The notes below the pieces were generated by a model that had not been told where the DNA came from, searched no databases, and saw nothing but the letters and a program-made list of their open reading frames with translations. A DNA stretch of 64,000 nt from Piromyces finnis (lineage: Eukaryota; Neocallimastigomycota; Neocallimastigomycetes; Neocallimastigales; Neocallimastigaceae), in assembly GCA_002104945.1 (NCBI GenBank), contig MCFH01000009.1:124001-188000 (forward strand). Reading direction: 5' to 3'. Shown in pieces: positions 12,912 to 25,832 of this stretch. A program made the position numbers and the translations under genes. Position 1 is the first letter of the stretch; the number at the start of each line of letters is the position of its first letter.

Positions 12912-13628
12912 TATTCTTGTGGTATTTTATATAAGATTTATATTGTATATTAATTACTTTATTTTTTTATTTTTGTTCTTTTTATAATAATTTAATTTGT
13001 ATTTATTGGAAAAAATATTAATAATTTAATTTTTCTTTTTGATAGTAACTGATAATAAAAAAATATTTTATTGATAATATTTAATTATTAATTCTTTAAA
13101 GTTATTTAATATATATTTTCTATATCTATATAATTTAGTAATAATTTAAAAAAGGTGTATAATTATAGATTAATAGTTAGTTTAAAATTATAGCGAAATA
13201 TATTTTTAGTTTTGTTGAAACATACCTTTTTTTTTATTAAATTCAATATTTAATTTTATTAATATTATTATATAATATTTATAATATAATTAAATTTTAT
13301 TTTTGTTTTTATTATTTATTATTTATTTATTTTTTGATTATTACTTTTTTATTCCTTTTAATTCTATAAAAATATAAAAAAAAATCTATTTTTTTTTTTT
13401 TTTGCTTTCAAAAATTAATATAAATATAATATTGGTATTTTCGATTATTATAAATAAAAATAAATTAAGATGGTATTATAACTTTAAAATAAATAAATTA
13501 AAATAAGACATATTATTATAAAATAGAAAATAATAAAGGATGTTAAATGAGAGATAAAAATAAAAATTTAAATAAATAAGTTAATAATTTTTATTATATA
13601 TTATATATATTTTTTTAATTTTAGATTT

Positions 13629-13665
<37 letters not shown>

Positions 13666-15080
13666 TTTTTATAAAGGAAATAAATAAAAAAAACAAAAGA
13701 GAAAAAGAAAAATTTAAAAAAAAATTTTTTTTAGCCAAAATTAATATATATTTTTTTTAATATTCGAAAATGAACTTATCATTATGATGACTTATCATTT
13801 CAATTAATTTTAATTAATATGTTTTATTTATTTATTTATTAATTATTTTCTGTTTGCTTGATAGAAATTCAAAATACAAAAAAAAAATGGTGTGTGTAAC
13901 ATGGTTATTTTTATATTAAATAAAGTTTTACTATTCCAAATGACACAAAGTCGAAAATTTTAATTAATTTGTTTATTATATTAATTATATTAAAGAATAT
14001 TAGTATTATTTACTTTAATGTACACTACACACATATTATTCAATATATTATATAGTTTTCTATCCAAAATTAAATTAAATGATCATTTTAATATAATTAA
14101 TTACATTCTTCAAATCATTACATACATTACAATATAAACAAAATGTATACAAAATATGTTTTTTTGAAAAGTATGAAATTATTACAGAATAAATATGTTA
14201 TTGAGTGTAAGTTTATCGATATATAAAATATCTGAAGATTTTCATGTATTAAATTATAGCCATGCATATTATAAGAAAATATAGAAAAAGAATAAATATA
14301 AAGGGAAAATAGCTAGTTATGGTGAAATTTTCTTTAATAATTATGATTATTTATCTTTGATTTACTTTTTTTGAATTGACATAAAGATAATCAATAAATT
14401 TATTTTCTTAATATCATAGTTAAAAGTTAACATGAATTTTTTAATTATTTCATGTTAGTAATACGGAAATTATGATCTAAATAATTTCCTTAATAATAAT
14501 ATTATTAGTTAAAAACAATAATTGAATATTATATTTCATATTAAGTTTTCAATATTATTTTATTATTATTATTCTTTTAAAAACATCATATAATTTGTTT
14601 TTTATTTAGGTTAACTATTTTTATTAATTCTTTTTCCCTTTTACTATTAGGAATATGCTATCCTTTTTTTTTTTCCCTATTATATTTATAAATGTATATT
14701 TTTTTATTATTAATTTCTTAATTTAAATTATGTAATAACAATTATTATTATTATTATTATTATTATTATTTTGTATAATGTATTTTATTATTAGAGAGTT
14801 TAAATGCTATCGAAAAAAACAAACATATTTTTAAAAAAGTTTTATTGCAGAATTATCATTAAATTCATAATCCTTATTTTTATTTACTATTTACTTTATT
14901 TATTGTCTTTTTTTTTTTTTTTTCCTTTTTTTCCTATTTATTGTTAATTATTTATTGTAATTATCGTCTTTTTTTTATTTATTTATACTTTTTTTTAATT
15001 TATATATATATGTATATATTTTGTTGATTGCTTAATTGCATATATATGTTTTTTGATAGGTTCTATTAATAATATAATAT
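12912..15080. other. Intergenic AT-rich region
   Basis: 2.2 kb with long T runs (13631-13662) and an (ATT)11 microsatellite at about 14739-14771. No coding region, tRNA or structured RNA can be supported. It contains the promoter of the 189-residue gene at its left end and the 3' flank of EDC3 at its right end. Confidence 0.5.
14739..14771. repeat. (ATT)11 microsatellite
   Basis: Uninterrupted ATT trinucleotide run in the spacer upstream of the 189-residue gene and downstream of EDC3. Confidence 0.8.
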
Positions 15081-18000
15081 TTATTGAATAAGCTCTATAC
15101 TAGTTAAATATTTATCAGCAAATGGATGACGATAACTTGGTTTTAATCCTAAAGTTTTGTAAATAGATTTGGCGATACCAATATCACCAAGAAGAATTCC
15201 ACCTGTTAAATCATTATTTGTTAAACCAAGTCGTGGTAAACCTAATGCTAATGTCCATTTGGTTTTAATGTAATGATTTGAATTAATTATTTCACCTATT
15301 TTATTTATATAAAGATAAATAAATATTAATAATAAAAAAATAATTTCAAAAATTATTTGTTAATAATAATCAATAATAAATAATATAAAAATTTATTAAT
15401 ATTAACCAAATAATACTATTAACCAAAAAAAAAAAAAAAGATGTTATTATCATTATACTATTATTATTTATTACTAAAATAATTACCTGTATATGGATGT
15501 ATACCACTTGGACATTCTATACTAACTACTGGAGTTTTTATACCATTTGCCCATTCCATCATACCCTTAATGCATTCTCTTTGATTTTCTTCTAGTATTT
15601 TATCTAAATATTGACTTGCACCTAATATTCCATCAACTATAATGTCAACAGCTTTTGTTGGTAGATCTTTTATTAATAAATATGTAATTTTGAAAAAAAA
15701 ATAAAAATATTTTAGTATATTTCGTTTAATATATAGATAAAATATAATAATAATGGTACAATGATTGTATATAATAATAAAGACTTACTTGAAGCTTGGT
15801 ATATACATTTTCCACCCAATGAATAAAAGATTTTTTTCTGATAAGCAACCATCTATATATTATTATTTATTAAATTTTATAAATTAATACTGTAAAGTTG
15901 TTGGACCTATTAAAATTACACTATAATAGTGTTTATTTATTTACACTAATGGTATCATCATCTTCAGACGCCATGCAAACAAGAACTCGACATTCATGAT
16001 TTAATAAATGCTTAGCCGCATTAATAGCATAAGCACCCGATTTATTATTACCAGCCTATATTATTTAACAAAGATTGTTGATAAATATTAATTTTTTTTT
16101 AATAATTATTAATTATTTATTTATTATCCCATACCAATATAACAACAAATGGGGCAGAATTATGATTATGAATATTTATTCTTCTATTTCCACCAAGAGC
16201 TTGAATAACCATCATAGCAACATCTCTTCCAGCATTTTCAATTGTAATTTCCTCTTTAATACCGTATTCATTTGCTATTATATAATAAAAGAGAATAATC
16301 ATAATTTTTATTATTTATTTCTGTTTTGTTCTCATTGATAAAATTAATATATTATATGGATATGGATATATAATATATATTATAATAGAAAATATTTACT
16401 AGTTAAATGTTCTAATAATGAAGCTTGACTCTCAGTTAAGGATGGTATAGGTACACCTGCAGAATTTTCAAAAATAACACGAGAGGTTTTTCCAATTCCT
16501 GGGACATTATTTTGAGAAGTTTCATCTTCATTGCTACTTTCATATTCACTGTCAGAATCACTCGCTACGGAATCGAGAACATTTTCATGAATACCTAATT
16601 TAACTTGTGAACTTTCATAATAAGGATGTCCATCAGTAGAATTGCCACCACTACTATGATGATGACGATGACGATAAGGCGATGGATTTTCCTTTTTAAT
16701 TCTATTTAAATTAACCAAAAGTGTTTCTGGTGCAATATTATTTGTTTCACGAATTTTAGCCCATTCTTTCTTTTTATCAAATAATCCTAAATTTCCTTGA
16801 AAATCAAATTCTTCATCTTTGTAGAGATTAACATCTCCATTAGCCCATTGATTAGTTTCATTTCTTCTTCCTTTTCGTTGTCTTCCCGGTGATGTATTAT
16901 ATTTGGAATTACCCTTTTATTAAATTATTTATGTGTAGATTGATTAATTAGCAAGATTAATTAAAAATAATGTTAATTTATCTTTTAATAGGCACATTTT
17001 TTTAATCTAGAAAAACTCCAAATAAATTATTATATTTTAAATAATCGATATATTAAATTTAGTTACTTTTGAAGAATAGTTAGATTGTATTGAAGTACGC
17101 TGTTCTTTTAATGAATTAAAGTATGATTTTTGATTCTTTTTCTTGTATTTTCTTTGAGAATTTCTACTATATTCGTAATCTACTAAATCATCTTCATCAT
17201 TATTATTCTCATTTATTTTTGAATTATTTTTCTTTGATGAATAGTTATTTAAAGTAGTTGATAGTATCTATGATATTCATTAATTTATTATTATTAATTT
17301 AGTATTTAAATAATATAAAATAGTTTATTTAATATTAACATTTTTATAATACCTTTTGAGTTGAATTACTATATATTCATTAATAAAAATATTTATGATT
17401 TTTTTTAAAAATAAAAAAATTAATGTATTATTAAATAATAATAATTATTATTATTAGGAGTAATAAATATATAATAGGTATAGTTCATTTTTATTGGATT
17501 TTACCTTGTAACATCACTATTGTTATCCGAAATTTGTTGAGAATACTTTATGTGTAATGAGTAATATATGATATTAATTATTTGAGTGTTATATACGTAT
17601 TATTTTATAATTATATAAATTTTATTAATAAAAAATTTTATTTAAATATATTATTTTAATTCTTGAATATTTTATACATATTTATGCTCATAGTTCTATT
17701 TTTTTAACACTTACAGAAACGATAGCAGGGTCTATATAAGGTACATTGTTCTGTTTGGTGGTTGGAGAATGTAATGTTTCGTCTTCTTCGTCATCATCTA
17801 AGAATGATTTATTTTGAGTGTTATTTTTGTTAATTTCGGTACTACTATTGCTTTTATTAAACAAAGCGTTATTAAGATTTCCACCGTTAGGGTTTGCTGG
17901 GATTCCCCCAAGTGGTAACATATTATTAATTGGAATAACATTTGGATTTAAATTAGTTGATGATCCATACATTGGTAAAATTTGTGGAGAAATTAATGAA

Positions 18001-18506
18001 GATGAAGATAGTTGAGGTTGTGGTTGAACAGGAGGGGGTGCTGTCTGTACATTAGGATAATTTGATGTAGGAGAAGATAAATTACTAGTATTAACATTAT
18101 TTACTTTTTTATCGGACGTTAACTGTAAATCTTTAATATCAGTACTTTGAATAATATACACTTTTGAAAATTGCTTGATATTGTTAATATTTAATGTTGC
18201 TATGATATTATAAATTAGATATATAATTAAATAATAATTAATAATTATTAAAAAACTTTTGTTACAAAATATTTCCTCATTGAATACGCGTACAATATAA
18301 ATAATATTATTGTGGCAAACTACGGTGAATTATATTGACTAATACTTTATTTAATCAAAATTTTATATAAGTGTTTTCTTTAAATATTTACCATTATGTA
18401 AAATTAATTGCTGACTTTTTTGATTAATATCAGCTACAACTCCATTGACTATAAGTCCATTTGATAGCTGAACTTCTACTGATAAGCCTAAAAATTCATT
18501 AGCCAT
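15081..18506 (-). CDS. EDC3: Enhancer of mRNA decapping EDC3
   Basis: Eleven exons on the minus strand (18392-18506, 17715-18199, 17505-17545, 17353-17368, 17067-17267, 16400-16913, 16135-16274, 15945-16055, 15789-15852, 15487-15666, 15081-15295) join to 693 residues. EDC3 is a P-body scaffold that binds Dcp2 and the DEAD-box helicase Dhh1. Residues 1-70 form the divergent LSm domain (LGLSVEVQLSNGLIVNGVV...). A Pro/Ser/Asn-rich linker leads to the FDF motif (EFDFQGNLGLFDKKKEW), which docks on the helicase. The C-terminal third is a YjeF_N (Rossmann-like) dimerisation domain, with NAGRDVAMMVIQ, GAYAINAAKHL, IIVDGILGA and VVSIECPSGIHP. Exon 4 is a 16-base microexon. Reading frame is preserved across all ten introns, which makes the model firm. 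The gene is divergent to TSEN54, 1.2 kb apart. Confidence 0.92.
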
Positions 18507-19662
18507 ATTTATATGATATATGTTATTTTTTACTGAACTAATAAGCTTTATATTTTAAAAACAATGTTTTTTACTTTTATAAACTTTTAATGTTATATAT
18601 ATTCAAATGTATTATTTATATATATTCAAACAAAGAAAAAGAGTAATTAAAATTGGAATTATTAAGTAATTCTTGCTATATTTTAAGAAAAAAAAATGTA
18701 TAAAAATAAAACGAAAAAAAAAGTATAAAAATAAAAAACAAAATAGTTTATTGTATAAATGTACTTTATTTTTAGTAAAATATTAAAAAAAAATAAAATG
18801 CAAAAATTTGAACTTGATGATTTACAATTAAATTTTATATTTATCCAGGAATTTCTTCAAAAATTTTTAATTATAAAGTATATTAAATTAAAATTATTAT
18901 ATTTATATATGTATAAAAATATTAAATTAGATTGAAATAATATTTTTATAATTGAAATTTTATATTTATAATTATTTATACAATATTTTTTTTAGTATAT
19001 AATAAATATATTGGATACACTTTATATAAAAAAGTGTTTTTTTTTTTTTTTTTGTTTTTTTCTTATATATATAATTATAGATAGAATTTTTTTTTTTAAA
19101 AAAAAAATGAAATATAAAAATGATAAAAAATAATATTGTTAAAAATATAATAATTAAATAATATTAATATTACGGCATGAATGAGTAATAAAAGGTCTAT
19201 AAAACAAATTATGATAATTTATATTTTTTATATGTTAAAAATACAATAAATTTTTAGTATCGTTGAATAATTGAGATTTTTTATTATCAATTTATTGAAT
19301 TATATTGTTGTTATTTGTCTATATTATTGAATTTTATCTATAACAAAATGATCATAATGATAATAACTACATGAAACCGGTTTTGTTATTAGTTGAATAA
19401 TGCAATTTATTACTTTATTGTTATAGTGTGTATTATTCATTTAAAATTTTTTTTTTGATCATAATAATAAATTTATTTTAATTTAATTTGAAAGACATAA
19501 ATTAATATATCATGTGATAAAATCAATAATTAAAAATTATTCTATTTCTTTTTAAATGTATATTAGCATCATCCAGCAATAAAATAATAAAGTATGGATA
19601 AGTAGATTAACAAGTTTTTTTTTTTTTTTTTTTTTTTCCATTAATCTATCAGATAAATTAAA
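18507..19662. other. Divergent promoter region EDC3 / TSEN54
   Basis: 1.16 kb AT-rich interval between two start codons that face away from each other. It has a T run at 19036-19053 and another just upstream of the TSEN54 start (19615-19637). No defined motif can be called. Confidence 0.45.
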
Positions 19663-21463
19663 ATGGAGGATGTAGAAGAAATTGAACAAGAACAAGCTGA
19701 TTACTCTTTATTTTTGAATAATAATTTGTATGAATACTAAAATTATAAGAAATATATTGAATACTGATTAGTATTTTTAAAAATTCAATAACATTAATAA
19801 ATATTGTTTTAACCAATTTTAGAAAAAATATATCAAATGTTTCAAAGATTATTAAAAATAAACTAAATGACACAAAAAGTGATGAAGACAAACAAGAAAA
19901 TATTTTAAACTCTTTGAATAATTTGAAAAAAGTCATTTCAGAATCACATGTTGTTTCAAGGTAATTGTTATAATAAAAATTATTGTATATTTTTTTTTAA
20001 AGTTTAAAAAAGGTATATTAATAAAAATCAGTAATTAAGCGAATAAAAATAAAATATGAATAATCTATAATTTTTTAATATTTTCAAAAGTCGAAATTTG
20101 AGTGTGGCAAAATGGGATTATTCCCTTAACTTAGCAATAGTAAAGGTGAAACATGGAAATTTATTTGAAACAATGGGAAAAATTATAAATGGAAAACTTA
20201 CATTGTTTCCTGAGGAAACCCTTTTTTTAATAGAAAAAGGATCTTTATTATTAGTGGAAGAAAATGACGAAGGTGAAGAATATCCAATATCTATTCAACA
20301 TGCATACTCTATTATATATTCAATACCTTCATTTTCTTTTGAGAAGTACAGAGTAATTATTATTTTATTTAATTATAGAGTAGTATTTTTATTTATTTCA
20401 CATTAACAAGATATATACATATACTTTTGTATATAATATAAAAGGTATATTCATATTTAAAAAGACTAGGTTATATTATTGTAGAGCATGAAATGAATTT
20501 AACAACAACAAATATTGAATTTAAGGATGATAAAGAAAATAATTTACAAAATAATAATAATATTAATATAAAGATAGATAATATGTATGATAAAAGTATT
20601 TTGAAAGAAAAAATAACAAACTATATTAATATTTTTTCAAAATTTATGGAACAATTCAGTCAATCAAAGAAGCAATCCATAACACCACTAGCACAACTAT
20701 ATAAAAAAAGTCTTTGTTGGCTTGACAAACTATTAATTGTACCATTTTCTTTGGCATTTAGTTTAGAAACCAATTCTAAGATAAATTACTTAAAAAACCA
20801 AGAAAATAATACTCAACCATTATTTAATTATTATGATGATGCTACTATAGGTAATGTATTTTTCATTAAAATTAATAATTATAAAAGTTTTATAAATATA
20901 AAGTAAAAAATAAATAATTAAATTTTGTAATATATTTATATTTCTACAAAAAATTTATAGAAAATATATATTCAAAAATCTCAATAATACCCTATTATAA
21001 CACAAATATGAACAAAGCAACAAATAGCAATACTAATTTAAAAGAACGTTCATTAATAATTGATTATGATATCTATAAACCAAATGGTCAATATTCAAAA
21101 AAGAAAAAGTCTATACCGGATTTTTATTTAATGGTACAAAGGTATAAAATCATAAACATTATTTTTAATTTTTCTGTATTCGATATTTTTATATTTATAA
21201 TATTTATTGATTTGACTTTTTTATTATATAATAATGTAATGGTTAGTTGTTTGAACGATTTCCCTCATTTTATAGATTTTATAGAAGTAGTCAATGAACG
21301 CGATAATCATTATAATATTTTTACAAAATCAAATGTTATCACAAATACCAATAAGAATAAAAAACCTAATATGAAAACTGAAATTAAATTAGCAATGGTT
21401 AATTCAGCCAATATAACCTTTGCTGATATTGATAATGAATATATTCGATCTATACGAAAATAA
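19663..21463 (+). CDS. TSEN54: tRNA-splicing endonuclease subunit SEN54
   Basis: Six exons (19663-19727, 19823-19960, 20091-20352, 20445-20850, 20961-21141, 21247-21463) give 422 residues. Sen54 is the structural partner of the catalytic Sen2 in the tetramer that cuts introns from pre-tRNAs. Diagnostic is the N-terminal domain WDYSLNLAIVKVKHGNLFET, GKIINGKLTLFPEETLFLIEKGSL, SIQHAYSII and, across intron 3, VYSYLKRLGYIIVEHE. The middle is Asn/Lys-rich and poorly conserved. The C-terminal part (SIPDFYLMVQ, EIKLAMVNSANITFADIDNE) matches the usual end, where the subunit's nuclease-like fold lies. The last intron (21142-21246) is 105 bases, divisible by three and free of stops in frame, so retention would add 35 mostly hydrophobic residues. 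I treat it as an intron because it begins GTATAA, ends TTAG and is very T-rich. Confidence 0.88.
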
Positions 21464-21823
21464 TTTTTTCTTTGTAAATATTTTTTTTTTTAATATCAAT
21501 AAAAAAAAAAAAAATTAATATATTTAAAAATCTTTTATTTTTTCATATAACATATTATTAATTTAATTGTCAAACTTTGTAGTTTTATTCAATCATGTAT
21601 TTTAAATAAATAAAAACTTTTTACATAATTAATTTATCATCAATACCAAGTCTAATGTAGAAATGCTAACACGAATACTAATAATATAATTTATATTAAT
21701 TCCTTTATGGATTTTAAATTTATAAATACATATTATGTATAATTATATCTTTATATTTTAATATATGAATATGAGTATAAAATCATATTGATGATAGTTT
21801 TATTTATAGAATTCCTTACTTAA

Positions 21824-21900
21824 ATTTAGTAATATGACTAAACCTATTTATTTATTTCATGTTTAGTCATATTACTAAATCTATTTATTTATTTCATGTT
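21824..21900. repeat. Perfect 20-bp inverted repeat overlapped by a direct repeat
   Basis: The arm at 21824-21843 (ATTTAGTAATATGACTAAAC) is the exact reverse complement of 21861-21880, separated by a 17-base loop. In addition a 20-base unit beginning CTATTTATTTATTTCATG occurs at 21844-21863 and again at 21881-21900. It lies about 0.36 kb after the TSEN54 stop. Confidence 0.9.
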
Positions 21901-23704
21901 ATAATGGTTAAGTATTAATATCATCAAATTATAATTGTATTTCTTTTTTATTAACAATTAAAAAGTTTGTTTGTGTAACATATTTCGGATAATGAATATT
22001 TATTTTAGAACTATTGTATTAAAATCCTTCAAAAATCTTTAGATAAAAATATAATGCTGATATGAGTATTTTTCAATTTTATTTTATTATTATTCATAAT
22101 AAAATATAATAAAATATGTCATCTCAATACAGCTTGTTAAAATAAAATTTTAAAGAAAAAAACTTTTAGGTTATTTTTTTGTAAAAATAAATATGATATA
22201 TATTTTATCTATAATAAATAATAAACTATAATAGTATAGTATTATTAAAAAATTGTTAAAAAAAAAAAAACTACAAATAATATAATTTTATAATCATCAG
22301 TTGTTATTTATATCAAAATCATAAGAAAAGATAAAATATTATCCATATTAAATTTTATTAATAATAATAGAAATAATATTTTATTATTACCTTTTTTGCT
22401 TAGTTGATATTACTAAAAAAAGAAAATGATTTTAGCCGAAAAAATTATTATATTTTTAATTTGGATAATTTCTTTTTTTTATCCTTTTTCATTTTTATTC
22501 ATATAATTCATATTTATTATTATTATTATTATTATTTTTTTTTTTTTTTTTTTTTTTTTCATTACTATTTTTATTTTTATTATTTTAACTACATTTTTCC
22601 TATAATAAAAATAATTTAAATATAATATGTTACACAATAACATGCATTTATAAATTTTAATTAGTATAAAAAAGATCATATGGATAATTAAGAATAATTT
22701 ATCATAAAAATTAAAAATCCTATTTTAACCAATGTTTCAGTTATTATATATGAAAAAAAATATGGATAATATTTAACTTTAAATGTATTTTTATCCTTTG
22801 TTTTGATCTTAATTTAGGAGGTTTAACAATCATTTCATTATATAATCTACTTATCTAGTAAACATTTTCTTTATTCATTTAATTTTGATAGTACATTATA
22901 AAAATAATACAAAATATATTACATATTAATACATTGATAACATATATGGTATAGACGCCTTATATTACACTAAAAAATGATAAATTTTAGTATAAAGAAA
23001 TTTTAGTATTATTTTTTTTTTATATTCTTTGTTAAATTGTTTGATATTTATTTTATTTTATATGATTTAGTTTAATTAGTATATTTCAAATAAACTATTT
23101 ACTTAAATCTCAAATTAATGGTTTCTTTTCTATTAATTCTCTTAATGATTCTATCCCAATAAAAATAATCTTTTTTTTTTTTTAATTTTATAGCTTTGTT
23201 GAAATGTTGTTTGATTGTTTAATATATATTTATCTTTCAAAATATTATATATATAATATACATGTATAATATATAGTATAATATATAGGAATGATGAATA
23301 AATACTAATACATTTAAACCATATTATACCATATTAAATGTCAGCCATATTTCTAAGAAATAAAAAAAAAATATTTAAATTATATTCACTTATTAATTTT
23401 TTAATAAACTTTAATAAATAAACTTTGTTTCATTTTTAAATTTTGAAATTTACTAACAAAAATAAAATTATCAAATTAAAAAGTTTAAAGAATTGTTTTG
23501 AATGGAGGAAAATCAATAAAATTAGAATTAAATTTATATTAATTTTTATATTAAAATCAGTATTTACCGTCTTTTTTCCCAAATTAAATTTACTATTATT
23601 GGAGTGTTTACCTTTATTTCTTTATATTTTTAATATGAATTAATTATTCTATTAGATAGTAAAAATGCTAAGTAAGGTATAGTATTGTGTAATTGTTTTT
23701 TTAG

Positions 23705-23706
<2 letters not shown>

Positions 23707-23775
<69 letters not shown>
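23707..23775. repeat. (ATT)23 microsatellite
   Basis: About 23 uninterrupted ATT/TTA units, roughly 190 bases upstream of the R-SNARE-like gene. Confidence 0.9.
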
Positions 23776-23776
<1 letters not shown>

Positions 23777-23966
23777 AAAAAGACAAAAATTGATATAAAA
23801 ACTGTTTAAATTGTCTTTTTTTTTTTAAAATTTTCATATTGTAATATTTTATTTTCTTTTTTGAAAAGAGAAACAAAAAATATAACCCAGAATTAAAAAA
23901 AAAATTAATATTGAAAAAAAGGAATAAAATTCATCATATAAAAATATAATACTAAAAACATAAACA

Positions 23967-24750
23967 ATGTAAGTAGTAATTTTTTTTACATAAATATTTC
24001 TACTTTATTATATATAGAAAGTAGTAATAATCATTCTAATAATAATTATATATTTAATATGAATTATAAAAAGGTCTTCAAAACCTAATGATGTCCAGAA
24101 ACAAGTATGTAGTTACTTTTAATAAAAAAAATTTTTTTAAATACAATTATTAACTTCTTGTAATTAAATTATTGTAGGTTAAAAAAGTTACTTTCGTAAT
24201 GCAGGATAATGCAAGTAGGTTATCGGCTAGTTCAATACAATTTTCATGTTGTAATAAATATGAAATTTAGAAAATTTAGTTTATAAATATTATTTATAGT
24301 GCTATTTATACTATTATAAAAATACAAAATAGCTAATATCATAATATTATATGTTGTCATTAGGTAAAGGATCCAAACAATTTAAAAGAGATGCCAATAA
24401 AGTCGATAAAATAGTTTGGTGGAAAAATATGAAACTTTTAATTACTTTTATATTATTAATAGGCCTTCTAGGTGTATTGGTATATCTTTGTAAGTATTAG
24501 ATTTTCCTTAATTATAAATAGAAAATGTTTTTTTTTCATTTTTTAATAAATTTTTTTAAATATTTTTTATTTATTTTGTAACATATTAATAAATAGTTAT
24601 AAAGATTGGTCAAGAACCGTAAGTATTATTATTTTATTAATGTTATTATTATAAAAATTCTATAATAATAATTTTTTGACTAATAATATTTATATTTTAT
24701 TTAATTATAATATAAATGCCCTTTTAAAACAAAAGAATTTAAACTATTGA
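23967..24750 (+). CDS. Synaptobrevin/VAMP-like R-SNARE with shortened SNARE motif
   Basis: Model: exons 23967-23968, 24074-24104, 24178-24214, 24364-24487, 24597-24618 and a last short exon 24736-24750. The first exon is only the AT of the start codon, before a GTAAGT donor. The product starts MSSKPNDVQKQVKKVTFVMQ, which lines up with the beginning of an R-SNARE motif. It ends KQFKRDANKVDKIVWWKNMK followed by one hydrophobic span (LLITFILLIGLLGVLV), the typical juxtamembrane WWK and tail anchor of synaptobrevins. Between these, 15-20 residues of the usual motif, including the region of the zero-layer arginine, cannot be found in the 150-base intron or its neighbourhood. An alternative donor at 24232 would keep a few more residues. 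Role, if active: vesicle fusion. The C-terminal end is uncertain; if the GTAAGT at 24619 is not used, the frame stops at 24654. Confidence 0.55.
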
Positions 24751-25832
24751 ATAGAATCAAAAAAATGATTAAAATTTTATTTGGTTAATATATATCTTAT
24801 AATACCAATATAATATATTGTTATTGGGTTAAGATAAATATATAACAATCAATAATAATATTTTAATATAAATTAATGAGAATACTAATATAAATATAGA
24901 TTAATGGGAATACTATTTTTTAAAACAATATAATTTAAATATTTAAAAAAACAAAACAATACATAATATATAGAAAATTTAAAATTATATTACGTAAAAA
25001 TAGTATTTATAGAGTAAAGATATTAGTAGTAAAGATATTAGTAATAGTAATTAATTACTACAATATTTACAAAAACATAAATATTATATAATTATACAGA
25101 TATTTATATCTTTTGTAAAAATTAATATAAACACTGTATTTAGACATTGATTTCGAGTAGTTTAAGTTATAAATAATTATTTTTATTTTAAAATAAAATA
25201 AAATATAGAATTTATTATTGTTTATAATACAATACATATAATATTTTTTAAATTAATAATAATAAATCTTATAAAAATATAATCTTATAAAAATATAAAA
25301 TAAAATAAAATATATAAAATATTTATAATCAAATTATATTTTATTGATAAGTTATGTTTATAACAATTTTTTTTTATGAAAAAATGATATTAATATTTTA
25401 TAATATTATTGATAGTATTTTTTAACTGTTCAGATTAATACTTTCCTATATATAAATAGATTGTAATTTATTATTTTTATAATTATTAATTCATTTATAT
25501 TAGAGTATTTCTTTCAGTAAATATCATATTTAAATATTTACTAGTAATATTAAAAAAACATTTTAATGGAATAGAATATAATATTTTGATTGGAAACACG
25601 TAAACATAATATAAAGTATTTATATTTTTTGTTTATATTTTTTTATTTTTATTTTTTTAAAATGGCAAAATAAATATATATATTCACAATATTATTAAAA
25701 TTGGTATTGTAATTATAGGGTTTATTTTTTTTTGTTATAATTATTATAGATTTGATTAATCAATAATATTTATAAAATTTCCAATTAATATTGGATGATG
25801 TGAAAACTTATATATAAATCATTATTATTTAT
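24751..25832. other. Intergenic AT-rich region
   Basis: 1.1 kb between the 3' ends of the SNARE-like gene (+) and the glutathione transferase gene (-). Short imperfect repeats of CTTATAAAAATATAAT occur near 25268-25300. Nothing else is seen. Confidence 0.45.

Larger units (their letters stand above)
21464..23966. other. Gene-poor AT-rich region
   Basis: 2.5 kb without a credible gene. It holds a hairpin/direct-repeat structure at 21824-21900, T-rich frames at 22404-22619 (low-complexity, not a gene) and an ATT microsatellite at 23707-23775. A frame at 23443-23643 lacks an ATG start and any family resemblance. Confidence 0.5.

Noticed and set aside
22404-22619. Phe/Tyr/Ile-rich frames on both strands near 22.5 kb
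   Set aside because: Low-complexity translation of T and ATT runs, with no conserved motif, splice context or family.
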